NCBI GenBank assembly: GCA_964581355.1
Contig: CAZOOA010000003.1
Coordinates: forward strand, 30,606-94,605
Source of the DNA: CAZOOA01 sp964581355
GTDB lineage: Bacteria > Bacillota > Dethiobacteria > DTU022 > UBA8154
Length of the DNA stretch: 64,000 nt
Reading direction: 5' to 3'
In this document: piece by piece, positions 10,336 to 19,276 of the stretch
Layout: each line of letters begins with the position of its first letter
Numbering within the stretch: position 1 is the stretch's first letter
Notes under the pieces: model-generated
Told to the model about the DNA's origin: nothing
Seen by the model: the letters and a program-made list of their open reading frames with translations, nothing else
The model's database searches: none
Translations under genes and position numbers: made by a program

Positions 10336-11365
10336 TTATAAAGCGGCAGGGGTTGATATTGAAGCAGGCGAAAAAATTGTTTCAGAGATCAAGGAACTGG
10401 TAAAAATGACCCATCGACGGGAGGTTCTGACGGGAATTGGCGGTTTTGCCGGCCTGTTTAAACCCGAACTTTCCGGCTACCGGGACCCTGTTCTGGTAGC
10501 AGCAACCGATGGAGTCGGGACAAAGTTAAAAATCGCTTTTGCCCTGGGCAAACACGATACAGTCGGCATTGATGCTGTTGCTATGTGTGTTAACGACCTG
10601 GTAGTCCAGGGTGCAGAACCGCTTTTCTTCCTGGATTACCTGGCCACCGGGCGCCTGGAAAGCCAGGTTGTCAAAGAGGTTGTTTCGGGTATAGCCCAGG
10701 GGTGCCGGCAGGCAGGGTGTGCCCTGCTGGGGGGAGAAACGGCGGAAATGCCCGGGTTTTATCCCCCGGGGGAATACGATGTAGCCGGGTTTGCCCTGGG
10801 AATTGTCGATCAGAGCAGAATTATTACCGGCAAAAACTCCAAACCGGGAGACTGTCTGCTGGGCCTGGCTTCTTCAGGGATTCACAGCAACGGCTTATCC
10901 CTGGTCCGTAAAGTCCTTTTGGAGCATGCCGGCTTTACACTGGATCAGCAGGTTCCCCAGCTGGGTTGTACCCTGGGCGAAGAACTTCTGAAACCAACCT
11001 CAATTTATGTTCCCTATATCCTATCATTGCTGGAGGATTATGAAATTAAAGGGATTGCCCATATAACCGGTGGAGGAATCACGCAAAATCTGCCACGAGT
11101 CCTGCCCGAGGGGACAAGAGCCGTTATCCGTAAGGATTCCTGGGAGATTCCCCCCATTTTTACACTGGTTCAGGATGAAGGAAATATTGCCGAAGAGGAA
11201 ATGTATAGGACATTTAATCTGGGTATAGGCATGGTTTTGTCCCTCTCCTCGGGTAGCAGGAAGAAGGTTCAGGACCGGTTGAAGGAGCTGGGGGTGCGTT
11301 CCTGGGAAATAGGTGCGATAGAAAAGGGTGAAGCAAGCCTTGCTCCTTATGTAGAATTTAAATAG
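10313..11365 (+). CDS. purM: AIR synthetase (phosphoribosylformylglycinamidine cyclo-ligase)
   Basis: PurM closes the imidazole ring, converting FGAM to AIR with ATP. The ATG at 10313 is chosen because GAGGGTGG precedes it and the encoded [19 protein letters not shown] matches the family N-terminus. An in-frame GTG at 10247 would extend it by 22 residues into purF without homology. The 350-residue product shows ATDGVGTKLKIA and LLGGETAEMPGFY, both part of the PurM ATP-binding fold. The start overlaps the end of purF by 23 bases. Confidence 0.96.
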   Translation: MKDPKSFDYKAAGVDIEAGEKIVSEIKELVKMTHRREVLTGIGGFAGLFKPELSGYRDPVLVAATDGVGTKLKIAFALGKHDTVGIDAVAMCVNDLVVQGAEPLFFLDYLATGRLESQVVKEVVSGIAQGCRQAGCALLGGETAEMPGFYPPGEYDVAGFALGIVDQSRIITGKNSKPGDCLLGLASSGIHSNGLSLVRKVLLEHAGFTLDQQVPQLGCTLGEELLKPTSIYVPYILSLLEDYEIKGIAHITGGGITQNLPRVLPEGTRAVIRKDSWEIPPIFTLVQDEGNIAEEEMYRTFNLGIGMVLSLSSGSRKKVQDRLKELGVRSWEIGAIEKGEASLAPYVEFK

Positions 11366-11380
11366 AGGAGGGATGACCGG

Positions 11381-11986
11381 TTGAACCTGGCTGTCTTGGC
11401 TTCCGGAAGTGGGAGCAATTTGCAGGCCATCATTCACGCTGTGGAACAGGGTTCGGTTGATGGGTTGGTTAAAGTAGTAATCAGCGACCGTGCTGATGCT
11501 TTTGCGCTGCAAAGGGCCAAAAAACATGGAATAGAAACACGTTACATAAATCCGCTGGATTATTCCAACCGGGAGCAATTTGATAATCACGTCTGTTCCT
11601 TATTGGAAGAACGCCAGGTAGGCCTTGTTGTTTTAGCAGGATTCATGCGGCTTTTATCTCCGCTTTTCGTTCAGCGTTTCCAGGGACGAATCATGAATAT
11701 TCATCCCTCTTTATTGCCGTCTTTCCCCGGCCTGGACGGGGTTAGGCAGGCACTGGAATACGGGGTGAAAGTAAGTGGCTGTACAGTCCATTTTGTAGAT
11801 GAAGGGCTTGATACAGGGCCGATAATACTACAGGAAGCAGTTCCGGTGCTGGAAACCGATGATGAAAACGCTTTACAGCAGCGAATTCACGAGGTTGAAC
11901 ACCGACTCTATCCTCAGGCAATACAGTTATATTTCCAGGGAAAACTATCTGTAAAAGGGAGAAGGTGTATTGTTCATGAAAGGTAA
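11381..11986 (+). CDS. purN: Phosphoribosylglycinamide formyltransferase
   Basis: PurN transfers a formyl group from 10-formyltetrahydrofolate to GAR. The 201-residue product starts NLAVLASGSGSNLQA, with the phosphate-binding glycine/serine loop. It carries the catalytic NIHPSLLPSFPG near residue 105 and the GCTVHFVDEGLDTGPII segment with the third catalytic residue, Asp. The TTG start has GAGGAGGG upstream. The last 11 bases overlap purH. It is the folate-dependent type, so no formate-dependent PurT is needed. Confidence 0.96.
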   Translation: MNLAVLASGSGSNLQAIIHAVEQGSVDGLVKVVISDRADAFALQRAKKHGIETRYINPLDYSNREQFDNHVCSLLEERQVGLVVLAGFMRLLSPLFVQRFQGRIMNIHPSLLPSFPGLDGVRQALEYGVKVSGCTVHFVDEGLDTGPIILQEAVPVLETDDENALQQRIHEVEHRLYPQAIQLYFQGKLSVKGRRCIVHER

Positions 11987-13526
11987 AAAAGCGTTAATTA
12001 GTGTATCGGACAAAACTGGTGTTGTCCTGTTTGCCCAAGAGTTGGATTCCATGGGCTGGGAAATTATTTCCACCGGGGGTACTGCAAGGGCGTTGAGGGA
12101 AGCAGGGATTACTGTCAAGGATATCAGTGAAGTTACCGGCTTTCCCGAGATTCTGGACGGCCGGCTAAAAACCCTGCATCCGCTGGTCCATGGAGGCATT
12201 TTAGGACGAAGAGAACTGGAAGACCATGTCAAGCAAATGCAGGAACACGCCATAGAGAACATCGACCTGGTGGCTGTTAATCTTTATCCTTTCCCGGAAG
12301 TGATTTCCAAAGAGGGTATAGCTTTGGATGAAGCCGTAGAAAATATTGATATTGGCGGGCCTACCATGGTTCGCGCTGCGGCAAAAAATTACCGGGATGT
12401 GGTCGTTGTTGTGGAACCGGCAAACTACAGCATCGTGGTTGAGGAGTTGCGAAAAGGCGGCGATCTGTCCGACTCAATCCGCTACCAGCTGGCAGTGGAT
12501 GCCTTTTCTCATACAGCCTATTATGATAGCATTATTGCCAACTACTTAAGGAAAAAAGTCGATAACGAAAGATACCAGCTGTTCCCGTCTCAGTTAACTT
12601 TGCCCTTTCAGAAGGCCCAGGAGTTGCGCTACGGGGAAAACCCTCACCAGAAAGCGGCATTTTACCGGGAGCCTTTGCCAGCGCCGGGGACTGTTGCCGG
12701 GGCCCAGCAGCTCCAGGGTAAAGAAATGTCTTTCAACAACATCAATGACCTGCATGCTGCCTGGGAGCTGGTAAAAGAGTTTGAAGAGCCTACGGCAGTG
12801 GCCGTTAAACATGCGAACCCCTGCGGAGTCGGCTCGGCTGAGACACTTATTGAGGCATATCAAAAAGCCCATGACTCCGATCCGGTTTCCATCTTCGGCG
12901 GTATTGTTGCCCTGAACCGCGAGGTGGATGAAGAAACGGCAAGAAAAATGGCGGAAATATTCCTGGAAGTGATTGCTGCGCCTTCATTTTCGCCACCTGC
13001 CCTGGATATCCTGTCGAAAAAACAAAATATCCGCTTGTTGACTATTCCCTTGGAAAAGGACCCGGAAGGGGGCATGGACTGGAAAAAAGTAAGCGGTGGC
13101 CTTTTAATGCAGGATGATCCAGCTGAACTGTTTGACTCCCAGCAATGGCGAGTCGTAACGGGTCGCACTCCTACGGAGCAGGAGGTAAAGGACCTGGTTT
13201 TTGGGCTTAAGACAGTCCGGCATGTTAACTCCAATGCCATCGTCCTGGCCAAACGGGAGCAGACCTGGGGGATCGGGGCCGGCCAGATGAGCCGGGTCGG
13301 GGCCGTCAGGATTGCCCTGGGGCAGGCAGGACAAGAGGCGCGGGGCAGTATCATAGCATCAGATGCATTTTTCCCCTTTAAAGACGGGGTAGAGATGGCT
13401 GCAGAATACGGTGTTACCGCTGTTATTCAGCCAGGCGGCTCGAACCGTGACGAAGAGGTAGTCGAAGCATGTGAACAGTACAATATTGCCATGGTTTTTA
13501 CGGGCAGACGCTATTTTAAACATTAG
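11976..13526 (+). CDS. purH: Bifunctional AICAR transformylase / IMP cyclohydrolase
   Basis: PurH carries out the last two steps to IMP. The 516-residue protein has an N-terminal MGS-like cyclohydrolase domain (KKALISVSDKTG, and TLHPLVHGGILGRR near residue 66) and a C-terminal AICAR transformylase domain with KHANPCGVG near residue 278 and the RYGENPHQKAAFY segment. The ATG at 11976 is used because AGAAGG is about 10 bases upstream; an in-frame TTG at 11970 adds only two residues. It overlaps the end of purN and precedes purD by 15 bases. Confidence 0.96.
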   Translation: MKGKKALISVSDKTGVVLFAQELDSMGWEIISTGGTARALREAGITVKDISEVTGFPEILDGRLKTLHPLVHGGILGRRELEDHVKQMQEHAIENIDLVAVNLYPFPEVISKEGIALDEAVENIDIGGPTMVRAAAKNYRDVVVVVEPANYSIVVEELRKGGDLSDSIRYQLAVDAFSHTAYYDSIIANYLRKKVDNERYQLFPSQLTLPFQKAQELRYGENPHQKAAFYREPLPAPGTVAGAQQLQGKEMSFNNINDLHAAWELVKEFEEPTAVAVKHANPCGVGSAETLIEAYQKAHDSDPVSIFGGIVALNREVDEETARKMAEIFLEVIAAPSFSPPALDILSKKQNIRLLTIPLEKDPEGGMDWKKVSGGLLMQDDPAELFDSQQWRVVTGRTPTEQEVKDLVFGLKTVRHVNSNAIVLAKREQTWGIGAGQMSRVGAVRIALGQAGQEARGSIIASDAFFPFKDGVEMAAEYGVTAVIQPGGSNRDEEVVEACEQYNIAMVFTGRRYFKH

Positions 13527-13541
13527 AGGGGGCAAGCAGTA

Positions 13542-14810
13542 ATGGATGTACTGGTTGTAGGAGGCGGTGGACGGGAGCATGCGCTGATTTGGAAACTTTC
13601 GCAAAGCCCGGAAGTGGACAAAATATACTGTGCCCCCGGCAATGCAGGCATTGCTTCCCTGGCAGAATGTGTTCCTGTGGGCGCCGAGGACGGGCAAGGA
13701 TTGCAGCAGTTTGCCCGGGAAAAGGGTATTCATTTAACTGTAGTGGGTCCCGAAGCACCTTTAATGGAAGGAATCGTGGATCTGTTCCAGGAAAACGGTC
13801 AGCTTATTTTTGGACCTGACCGCAGCGGGGCCATGCTGGAGGGAAGCAAGGCCTGGGCTAAACAGTTTATGTCCAGGCATGATATACCTACGGCCTCTTT
13901 CGAAGTTTTTGAAGAACCTGATAAGGCCTACGAACATATCAAATCCATTCAATATCCCGCTGTAATCAAAGCTGACGGCCTGGCGGCAGGGAAAGGGGTA
14001 ATCATTGCCACTGACCAGCAGGATGCTGCTAAGGCAGTTCACGACTTGATGGTGGAAAAGATTTTTGGTGAAGCGGGGAATCGAATTGTCGTGGAGGATT
14101 TCCTGGAAGGAGAAGAGGTTTCTGTTTTTGCCATTACAGACGGCACTTCATATGTAACTTTACCTTCCGCACAGGACCATAAGGCAATCTTTGACGGAGA
14201 TAAAGGGCCGAACACCGGCGGAATGGGTGCGTACTCACCGGCGCCAGTCTTGACATCCAGGTATCAGCAGGAGGTCGAAAGCTTGATCCTGGAGCCTGTA
14301 TTTAACGGGTTGGCAGCTGAAGGGATTATCTATAGAGGGGTGCTTTTTGTTGGGTTAATTGTTACCCGGCAGGGAATGCGTGTGCTGGAGTTTAATGTCC
14401 GTTTTGGGGATCCTGAAGCACAGGTAATCCTGCCCCGGATGAAATCCGATCTGCTGCCCTTGCTGTATGAAGGGGCCAGGGGTAACTACCGGGTGATTGA
14501 GCCGCCCCAGTGGTATGACAATTACAGCGTATGCGTGGTTATGGCTTCACAAGGTTACCCGGGAAGTTATGAAAAAGGAAAAATTATTTCCGGTTTATCT
14601 GAAACAGCCGGGATGGAACATGTCAAGGTTTTTCATGCCGGGACAAAGCTCCAGGATGAAGGGATTGTCACCGCTGGCGGACGGGTGCTTGGTCTGACAG
14701 CCTGGGATAATTCGCTGCAAAAGGCAGTCGAGCGGGTGTACCATTTGGCAGAAAAGATTCAATTTGACGGAGCATATTATCGCAAGGATATTGCCCACCG
14801 GGCCCTGTAA
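13542..14810 (+). CDS. purD: Phosphoribosylamine-glycine ligase
   Basis: PurD joins glycine to phosphoribosylamine with ATP to form GAR. The 422-residue ATP-grasp protein begins MDVLVVGGGGREHALIWKL, as the family does. It contains VVEDFLEGEEVSVFAI and EFNVRFGDPEAQ, the latter with metal- and nucleotide-binding acidic residues. The ATG start is preceded by a purine-rich GAGGGGG. It is the final gene of the purine cluster and is followed after 45 bases by a terminator. Confidence 0.97.
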   Translation: MDVLVVGGGGREHALIWKLSQSPEVDKIYCAPGNAGIASLAECVPVGAEDGQGLQQFAREKGIHLTVVGPEAPLMEGIVDLFQENGQLIFGPDRSGAMLEGSKAWAKQFMSRHDIPTASFEVFEEPDKAYEHIKSIQYPAVIKADGLAAGKGVIIATDQQDAAKAVHDLMVEKIFGEAGNRIVVEDFLEGEEVSVFAITDGTSYVTLPSAQDHKAIFDGDKGPNTGGMGAYSPAPVLTSRYQQEVESLILEPVFNGLAAEGIIYRGVLFVGLIVTRQGMRVLEFNVRFGDPEAQVILPRMKSDLLPLLYEGARGNYRVIEPPQWYDNYSVCVVMASQGYPGSYEKGKIISGLSETAGMEHVKVFHAGTKLQDEGIVTAGGRVLGLTAWDNSLQKAVERVYHLAEKIQFDGAYYRKDIAHRAL

Positions 14811-14855
14811 TAAAGATAGGGTGGATAAAGATACGATAGAGGAAGTGAAACGAAA

Positions 14856-14894
14856 ATTTCCCCAATAAGCTTTGGCTTAAAGGGGATTTTTTTT
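14856..14894 (+). terminator. Terminator of the purine operon
   Basis: A hairpin (TTTCCCC and TAAGC pairing with GCTTA and GGGGA) is followed by eight T residues. It closes the purE-purD transcript. Confidence 0.88.
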
Positions 14895-14919
14895 GCTAAT
14901 TGCTCAGAGCAATTAGCAA
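14893..14919. repeat. Perfect 12-base palindrome
   Basis: TTGCTAATTGCT and AGCAATTAGCAA are perfect inverted arms around CAG. The palindrome starts inside the T-run of the preceding terminator. It could be a second hairpin or a protein-binding site; nothing else supports either choice. Confidence 0.7.
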
Positions 14920-14952
14920 GCGCAGCCTTGCTTGGGGGCGGGTTTAGAGTAT

Positions 14953-15090
14953 GGGGACACATCTTTTGTAGAGAAATGTCCCCTTGCAAAGTTTCCAGAG
15001 CGTGGTGCAGGACAGACAGGAAAAGCGACAGAACAGTCTTCCTGCTTCGCGGTGTGTGGTGTAACAAATGGGCTGAGAAGTTACAATTAT
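14953..15090. repeat. REP-like intergenic element, family B copy 1
   Basis: The stretch begins with a GGGGACA/TGTCCCC inverted repeat (14953-14959 and 14977-14983). It continues with about 75 bases (15013-15085) that align at roughly 70 per cent, by eye, with 55132-55207, sharing cores such as AAGCG-CAGAAC-GTC, GCGG-GTGT and GCTGAG. Both copies lie between a gene end and the leader of the next gene. No coding frame in it looks genuine. The rest of 14811-15179 shows only the purD terminator and a short leader. Confidence 0.6.
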
Positions 15091-15179
15091 TTATTTATTT
15101 CTGGCAGGGAAACCTTCTTGGTGTGTTTAATAATTATAAGTGATGCAGTTATGCATAACCTGCCTGGAGGTGTTTGTCT

Positions 15180-16928
15180 TTGCCCAAACAAAGCATAAAG
15201 TTGGAACAGGTTTTAAATGCCGTTTATAACGGAATCGTGGCCATTAATACCCGGGGTGAAATTATTTTGTTCAACAAATCAGCAGCCCGGTTTATGGGCA
15301 TCTCCAAGGAGGAAGCCCTGGGCCAAAAGGTTGAGACATTAATTCCTAATACCGGCTTACTGGAAATCCTGGAAACAGAAGAAAGCCGGCCGACCCAAAA
15401 ACTGCGGATTCGGGGGCGGACGGTGATCAGTAACAGATCCCCTATCTACGACCAAAACCGTGTCCTGGTTGGCGCCATTGGGGTGTTCCAGGATGTTTCA
15501 GAATTGGAAATCATGGCCAAAGAATTAAAAGAAGAACGCGAGATCAAGGAGGAGCTGGATGCAATTATCGAGTCTTCTTATGACGGCATCTGGATTACCG
15601 ACGGTCAAGGTTATACTTTGCACTTAAACAGCGCTTATGAGCGGATATCCGGCCTTAAGAAAGATGAAGTGGTCGGTCGCCACATGCAGGAGTTGGTGGA
15701 TGAGGGCTATTTTTCTGAATCTGTTACCCTTCATGTCCTGGAGAAAAAGGAACGGGTGACTATTATGCATAATATTTTCAAAAAAAATGACAAAAATGTT
15801 TTGATCACCGGGAACCCTATTTTTGATGAGAACAATGAGGTGGTTCGGGTTGTCACCAATGTCCGCGATATTACAGAATTAATAAACCTCAAAGAAGAAA
15901 GGGAAAATAAAAACCGCTTGGCGGCTCAATACAAGGAAGAGCTGGATCGGCTCAGGTCAGGCCAACTGAAACTGGACAACTTTGTTGTTCACAGCTCACA
16001 GATGCAGCATGTTTTTGACCTGGCTGTCAGGGTGGGCCAGGTAGACTCGATGGTACTGATCAACGGGGAATCCGGTGTGGGGAAGGAAGGCATTGCTAAT
16101 GTTATTGTCCAGGCCAGTGAAAGAAGAGACGGTCCTTTTATCAAAATCAACTGCGGAGCGATACCAGAAAACCTTCTTGAGTCAGAGCTTTTTGGTTATG
16201 AAAAAGGGGCCTTTACCGGTGCAGACCGCAAAGGGAAACTGGGCATGTTTGAGCTGGCCAACAAGGGAACGATTTTTTTGGACGAAGTAGCTGAAATTCC
16301 ACTCAACTTGCAGGTGAAACTGCTCCGGGTTTTCCAGGACCAGCAGATTATGCGCATTGGTGGAGTTAAAACCATTAACCTGGATGTCCGGGTTATCGCG
16401 GCAACCAATAAAAACCTGGAAGAAATGGCCAGGAAGGGAACGTTCAGGGAGGACCTCTACTATCGCCTGAATGTAGTTCCAATTACCGTTCCTCCCCTGC
16501 GGGAAAGAAAAGATGATATCCCGGCATTGATTCACTTTTTTATCAATATGTACAACAAGAAATACAATATGTATAAACGTATTTCCGGCGATGCGATTGA
16601 CTGTTTGATGGAATACCCCTGGCCAGGCAATGTCAGGGAGCTTCAAAACTTGATTGAAAGACTTGTTGTCCTTTCCAGGGAGCCGGTGATTGCCCTGGAT
16701 CAGATCCCCCAGCAGTTTAAGAACAGTTACGGGCCAGCAGAAAGCCTGAAGCTGGATGTGAACAACAATATGACGTTAAAAGAGGCCGTATCCATGCTGG
16801 AGCAAGAATTGATCAAAGAGGCTATGAACAGACATAAAACTACACGGAAGGCTGCCCGAGCCCTGGGGGTGGACCAATCCACCATTGTCCGTAAGCTGAA
16901 AAGACTGGAAAGCAAAGAAAGCAGTTAA
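15180..16928 (+). CDS. Sigma-54-dependent transcriptional activator with two PAS domains
   Basis: This is an enhancer-binding activator of sigma-54 RNA polymerase. Its 582 residues comprise a PAS domain (about 10-105), a second PAS (about 125-235), an AAA+ domain with Walker A GESGVGKE (296-303) and the sigma-54 contact loop GAFTGA (343-348), and a C-terminal Fis-type helix-turn-helix ending RKAARALGVDQSTIVRKL. There is no receiver domain, so it probably senses a small ligand or redox state through PAS. The TTG at 15180 gives nine bases after GGAGG; TTG at 15174 is too close. A good sigma-54 promoter lies downstream at 17139, so control of the 17.2 kb catabolic cluster is a natural inference. 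Confidence 0.95.
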   Translation: MPKQSIKLEQVLNAVYNGIVAINTRGEIILFNKSAARFMGISKEEALGQKVETLIPNTGLLEILETEESRPTQKLRIRGRTVISNRSPIYDQNRVLVGAIGVFQDVSELEIMAKELKEEREIKEELDAIIESSYDGIWITDGQGYTLHLNSAYERISGLKKDEVVGRHMQELVDEGYFSESVTLHVLEKKERVTIMHNIFKKNDKNVLITGNPIFDENNEVVRVVTNVRDITELINLKEERENKNRLAAQYKEELDRLRSGQLKLDNFVVHSSQMQHVFDLAVRVGQVDSMVLINGESGVGKEGIANVIVQASERRDGPFIKINCGAIPENLLESELFGYEKGAFTGADRKGKLGMFELANKGTIFLDEVAEIPLNLQVKLLRVFQDQQIMRIGGVKTINLDVRVIAATNKNLEEMARKGTFREDLYYRLNVVPITVPPLRERKDDIPALIHFFINMYNKKYNMYKRISGDAIDCLMEYPWPGNVRELQNLIERLVVLSREPVIALDQIPQQFKNSYGPAESLKLDVNNNMTLKEAVSMLEQELIKEAMNRHKTTRKAARALGVDQSTIVRKLKRLESKESS

Positions 16929-17088
16929 GTGCCTGCCTGCTCTGGTTTTTGAAAGCAAAGTGATGAAAAATGGCATCATTATGATGTGTGCATGCATCGG
17001 CGCCCGCTTTTTGAGGTGAATTGAAAATATAAGAAACAGTCTGACTATAAAGGTTATTCTTTAAAAACCCTTTACAAGTCGGGGGCTG

Positions 17089-17130
17089 AAACGGTTCTTG
17101 ATTCATAAGAAATAAAGAACCGTTTTTCTT
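17089..17130 (+). terminator. Inverted repeat and T-rich tract: terminator of the activator gene or activator-binding site
   Basis: AAACGGTTCTT (17089-17099) and AAGAACCGTTT (17115-17125) are perfect 11-base arms with a 15-base spacer, followed by TTCTTTTCT. The shape fits a terminator. It also ends only about 14 bases before the -24 element at 17139, so it could bind a regulator. Apart from this and the promoter, 16929-17237 shows nothing coding. Confidence 0.65.
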
Positions 17131-17138
17131 TTCTGTTT

Positions 17139-17154
17139 TGGCATTGTTTTTGCA
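17139..17154 (+). promoter_or_regulatory. Sigma-54 (-24/-12) promoter
   Basis: TGGCATTGTTTTTGCA has GG at -24 and GC at -12 with exactly the required 12-base offset. It matches the TGGCAC-N5-TTGCA consensus at all but one defined position. It lies 83 bases before the acetoacetyl-CoA synthetase start and just after a gene for a sigma-54 activator. Confidence 0.85.
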
Positions 17155-17237
17155 ACTGAAATAGGACAGATAAAATTGTGTTTAGAGCATAATTGATATT
17201 TTAGAAAACCAAACAGAAAGGATGGACAAAAGAAATT

Positions 17238-19190
17238 ATGAAACAGCCGCTCTGGATCCCCAGTGAAGCCCGTATCAAGGAAGCCAATATGACTGACTTT
17301 ACCAGGAGGGTAAATGATCGGTTTGGCAAGGAGTTTTCCACTTACGAAGAACTGTACCAGTGGTCTATTGACAGTGCCCCGGATTTTTGGGAATTTATGT
17401 GGGAATATGGCCAGGTCAAGCATTCCTCTCCCTACCAGCGGGTGGTCAGTAACATGGACAAAATGCTGGAATGTAAGTGGTTTGAGGGAGCAAAGCTAAA
17501 CTTTGCAGAAAATTTGCTTCGTTATCGCGATAACCATACAGCGTTAATTTTTAAAGGAGAAGGGCAGGAACTGGTTTCGATTACCTATGAAGAGCTGTAT
17601 GACCAGGTAGCACGTTTAAGTAAGTCGCTCCGGGAAATGGGGGTTAAAGTTGGAGACAGGGTCGCCGGCTTTATGCCCAACATGATTGAAACAGTGGTGG
17701 CTATGCTGGCCACAACCAGTATTGGGGCCATCTGGTCTTCCTGCTCTCCCGATTTTGGTGTGCAGGGGGCTTTGGATCGTTTTGGTCAAATAGAGCCAAA
17801 AGTTTTGTTTACCGCCAACGGATACTTTTACAATGGGAAAAGCCACACTTCCCTGGTGAAAGTGAAAGATATCGTAGCCCAGATTCCTTCAGTGGAAAAA
17901 ATCATTGTGGTGCCCTATACCGAGGAAAAGGCTGATATCAGCGGCCTTTCCGATGCGGTTTATTATTCTGATTTTATCTCCTCGCAAAGTGGGCTGGAAG
18001 TCGAATTTGAGCAGCTGCCCTTTGATCACCCTGTTTATATTATGTATTCTTCCGGCACCACCGGAGCACCGAAATGTATCGTGCACGGTGCAGGAGGCAC
18101 ATTGATTCAGCATCTCAAGGAACTTATTCTGCATACAGATGTGAAACGGGATGATGTTGTCTTTTATTTTACTACCTGCGGCTGGATGATGTGGAACTGG
18201 TTGGTCAGCACGCTGGCCGTGGGAGCTGCTGTCCTGTTGTATGATGGCAACCCCTTTTACCCGGATGCCGGTATATTATTTAAGGTGGCTGAAGAAACAG
18301 GAATGACGGTATTTGGTACCAGCGCCCGCTACATTGCTTCCCTGGAGCAGGCTGGCGCCAAGCCAGGCCGGGACTATAATCTTGGTTCGGTAAAAACCAT
18401 GACCTCTACCGGTTCTCCGCTTTCCATCGAAGGCTTTTATTATGTTTACAGGGAAGTCAAAGAAGACATATGTCTTTCCTCCATCTCAGGTGGAACGGAC
18501 ATTATCTCCTGTTTTGCCCTGGGCAACCCCACGCTTCCGGTTTACCCGGGAGAACTCCAGTGCAGGGGCCTGGGCATGAAAGTGGAGGCATTTGATGATA
18601 ACGGCAACCCGGTGATAAACCAGCAAGGTGAGCTTGTTTGCACTCTGCCTTTCCCCTCCATGCCTGTCTATTTCTGGAACGATGAAGACAATGCCAAGTA
18701 TCGCTCCGCATATTTCGAAGTTTATTCCAACGTCTGGCACCACGGGGATTATATTGAGATCACTGATACCGGTGGAGTGATTATCTACGGACGTTCTGAT
18801 GCCACATTGAATCCTGGCGGAGTGCGTATTGGAACGGCGGAAATCTACCGGCAGGTGGAAACATTCCCCGAAATAGTTGACAGCCTGGTCATTGGCCAGA
18901 AGTGGGGAGACGATGAACGGGTGGTCCTCTTTGTCAAGCTCGCTGAAGAAGTAACGTTAAATGATGAACTGGTTACGAAAGTGAAGCAATCGATTAAGCA
19001 GGGTGCCAGTCCGCGGCACGTCCCGGCCAAGGTTTTGCCCATCGAAGATATTCCCTATACCATCAACGGTAAAAAAGTGGAGATTGCCGTCAGGAAAATG
19101 GTTCACGGCGAAGAAGTGAAAAACCGTGAGGCCCTGGCCAACCCGGAGTCACTGGATTTATATCAAGACATTAAGGAATTGCAAGCATAA
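17238..19190 (+). CDS. aacS: Acetoacetyl-CoA synthetase
   Basis: AacS activates acetoacetate to acetoacetyl-CoA with ATP. The 650-residue length and the N-terminal ACS-type extension (residues 1-100, including YQRVVSNMDKMLECKWFEGAKLNFAENLL) fit this subfamily rather than acetyl-CoA synthetase. The adenylate motif YSSGTTGAPKCIVHG lies near 269-283. The C-terminal catalytic lysine region reads IPYTINGKKVEIAVRK. The ATG has AAAGGATGG upstream. It is first after the sigma-54 promoter. HMG-CoA lyase in this cluster would release free acetoacetate, which this enzyme would return to thiolase; that role is inferred. Confidence 0.9.
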   Translation: MKQPLWIPSEARIKEANMTDFTRRVNDRFGKEFSTYEELYQWSIDSAPDFWEFMWEYGQVKHSSPYQRVVSNMDKMLECKWFEGAKLNFAENLLRYRDNHTALIFKGEGQELVSITYEELYDQVARLSKSLREMGVKVGDRVAGFMPNMIETVVAMLATTSIGAIWSSCSPDFGVQGALDRFGQIEPKVLFTANGYFYNGKSHTSLVKVKDIVAQIPSVEKIIVVPYTEEKADISGLSDAVYYSDFISSQSGLEVEFEQLPFDHPVYIMYSSGTTGAPKCIVHGAGGTLIQHLKELILHTDVKRDDVVFYFTTCGWMMWNWLVSTLAVGAAVLLYDGNPFYPDAGILFKVAEETGMTVFGTSARYIASLEQAGAKPGRDYNLGSVKTMTSTGSPLSIEGFYYVYREVKEDICLSSISGGTDIISCFALGNPTLPVYPGELQCRGLGMKVEAFDDNGNPVINQQGELVCTLPFPSMPVYFWNDEDNAKYRSAYFEVYSNVWHHGDYIEITDTGGVIIYGRSDATLNPGGVRIGTAEIYRQVETFPEIVDSLVIGQKWGDDERVVLFVKLAEEVTLNDELVTKVKQSIKQGASPRHVPAKVLPIEDIPYTINGKKVEIAVRKMVHGEEVKNREALANPESLDLYQDIKELQA

Positions 19191-19276
19191 CTCCTCCGGT
19201 GCGGTGTTGACAGGGTTGCTCTGGTGTTTTTTCCGTAGATGCTATGTACATTACCTGAGAAGGAGGAGGGAATATA

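Noticed and set aside
14928..15198. Short plus-strand open frames between purD and the activator gene
   Set aside because: They run through hairpins and the family B repeat, lack ribosome sites and show no recognisable domain.
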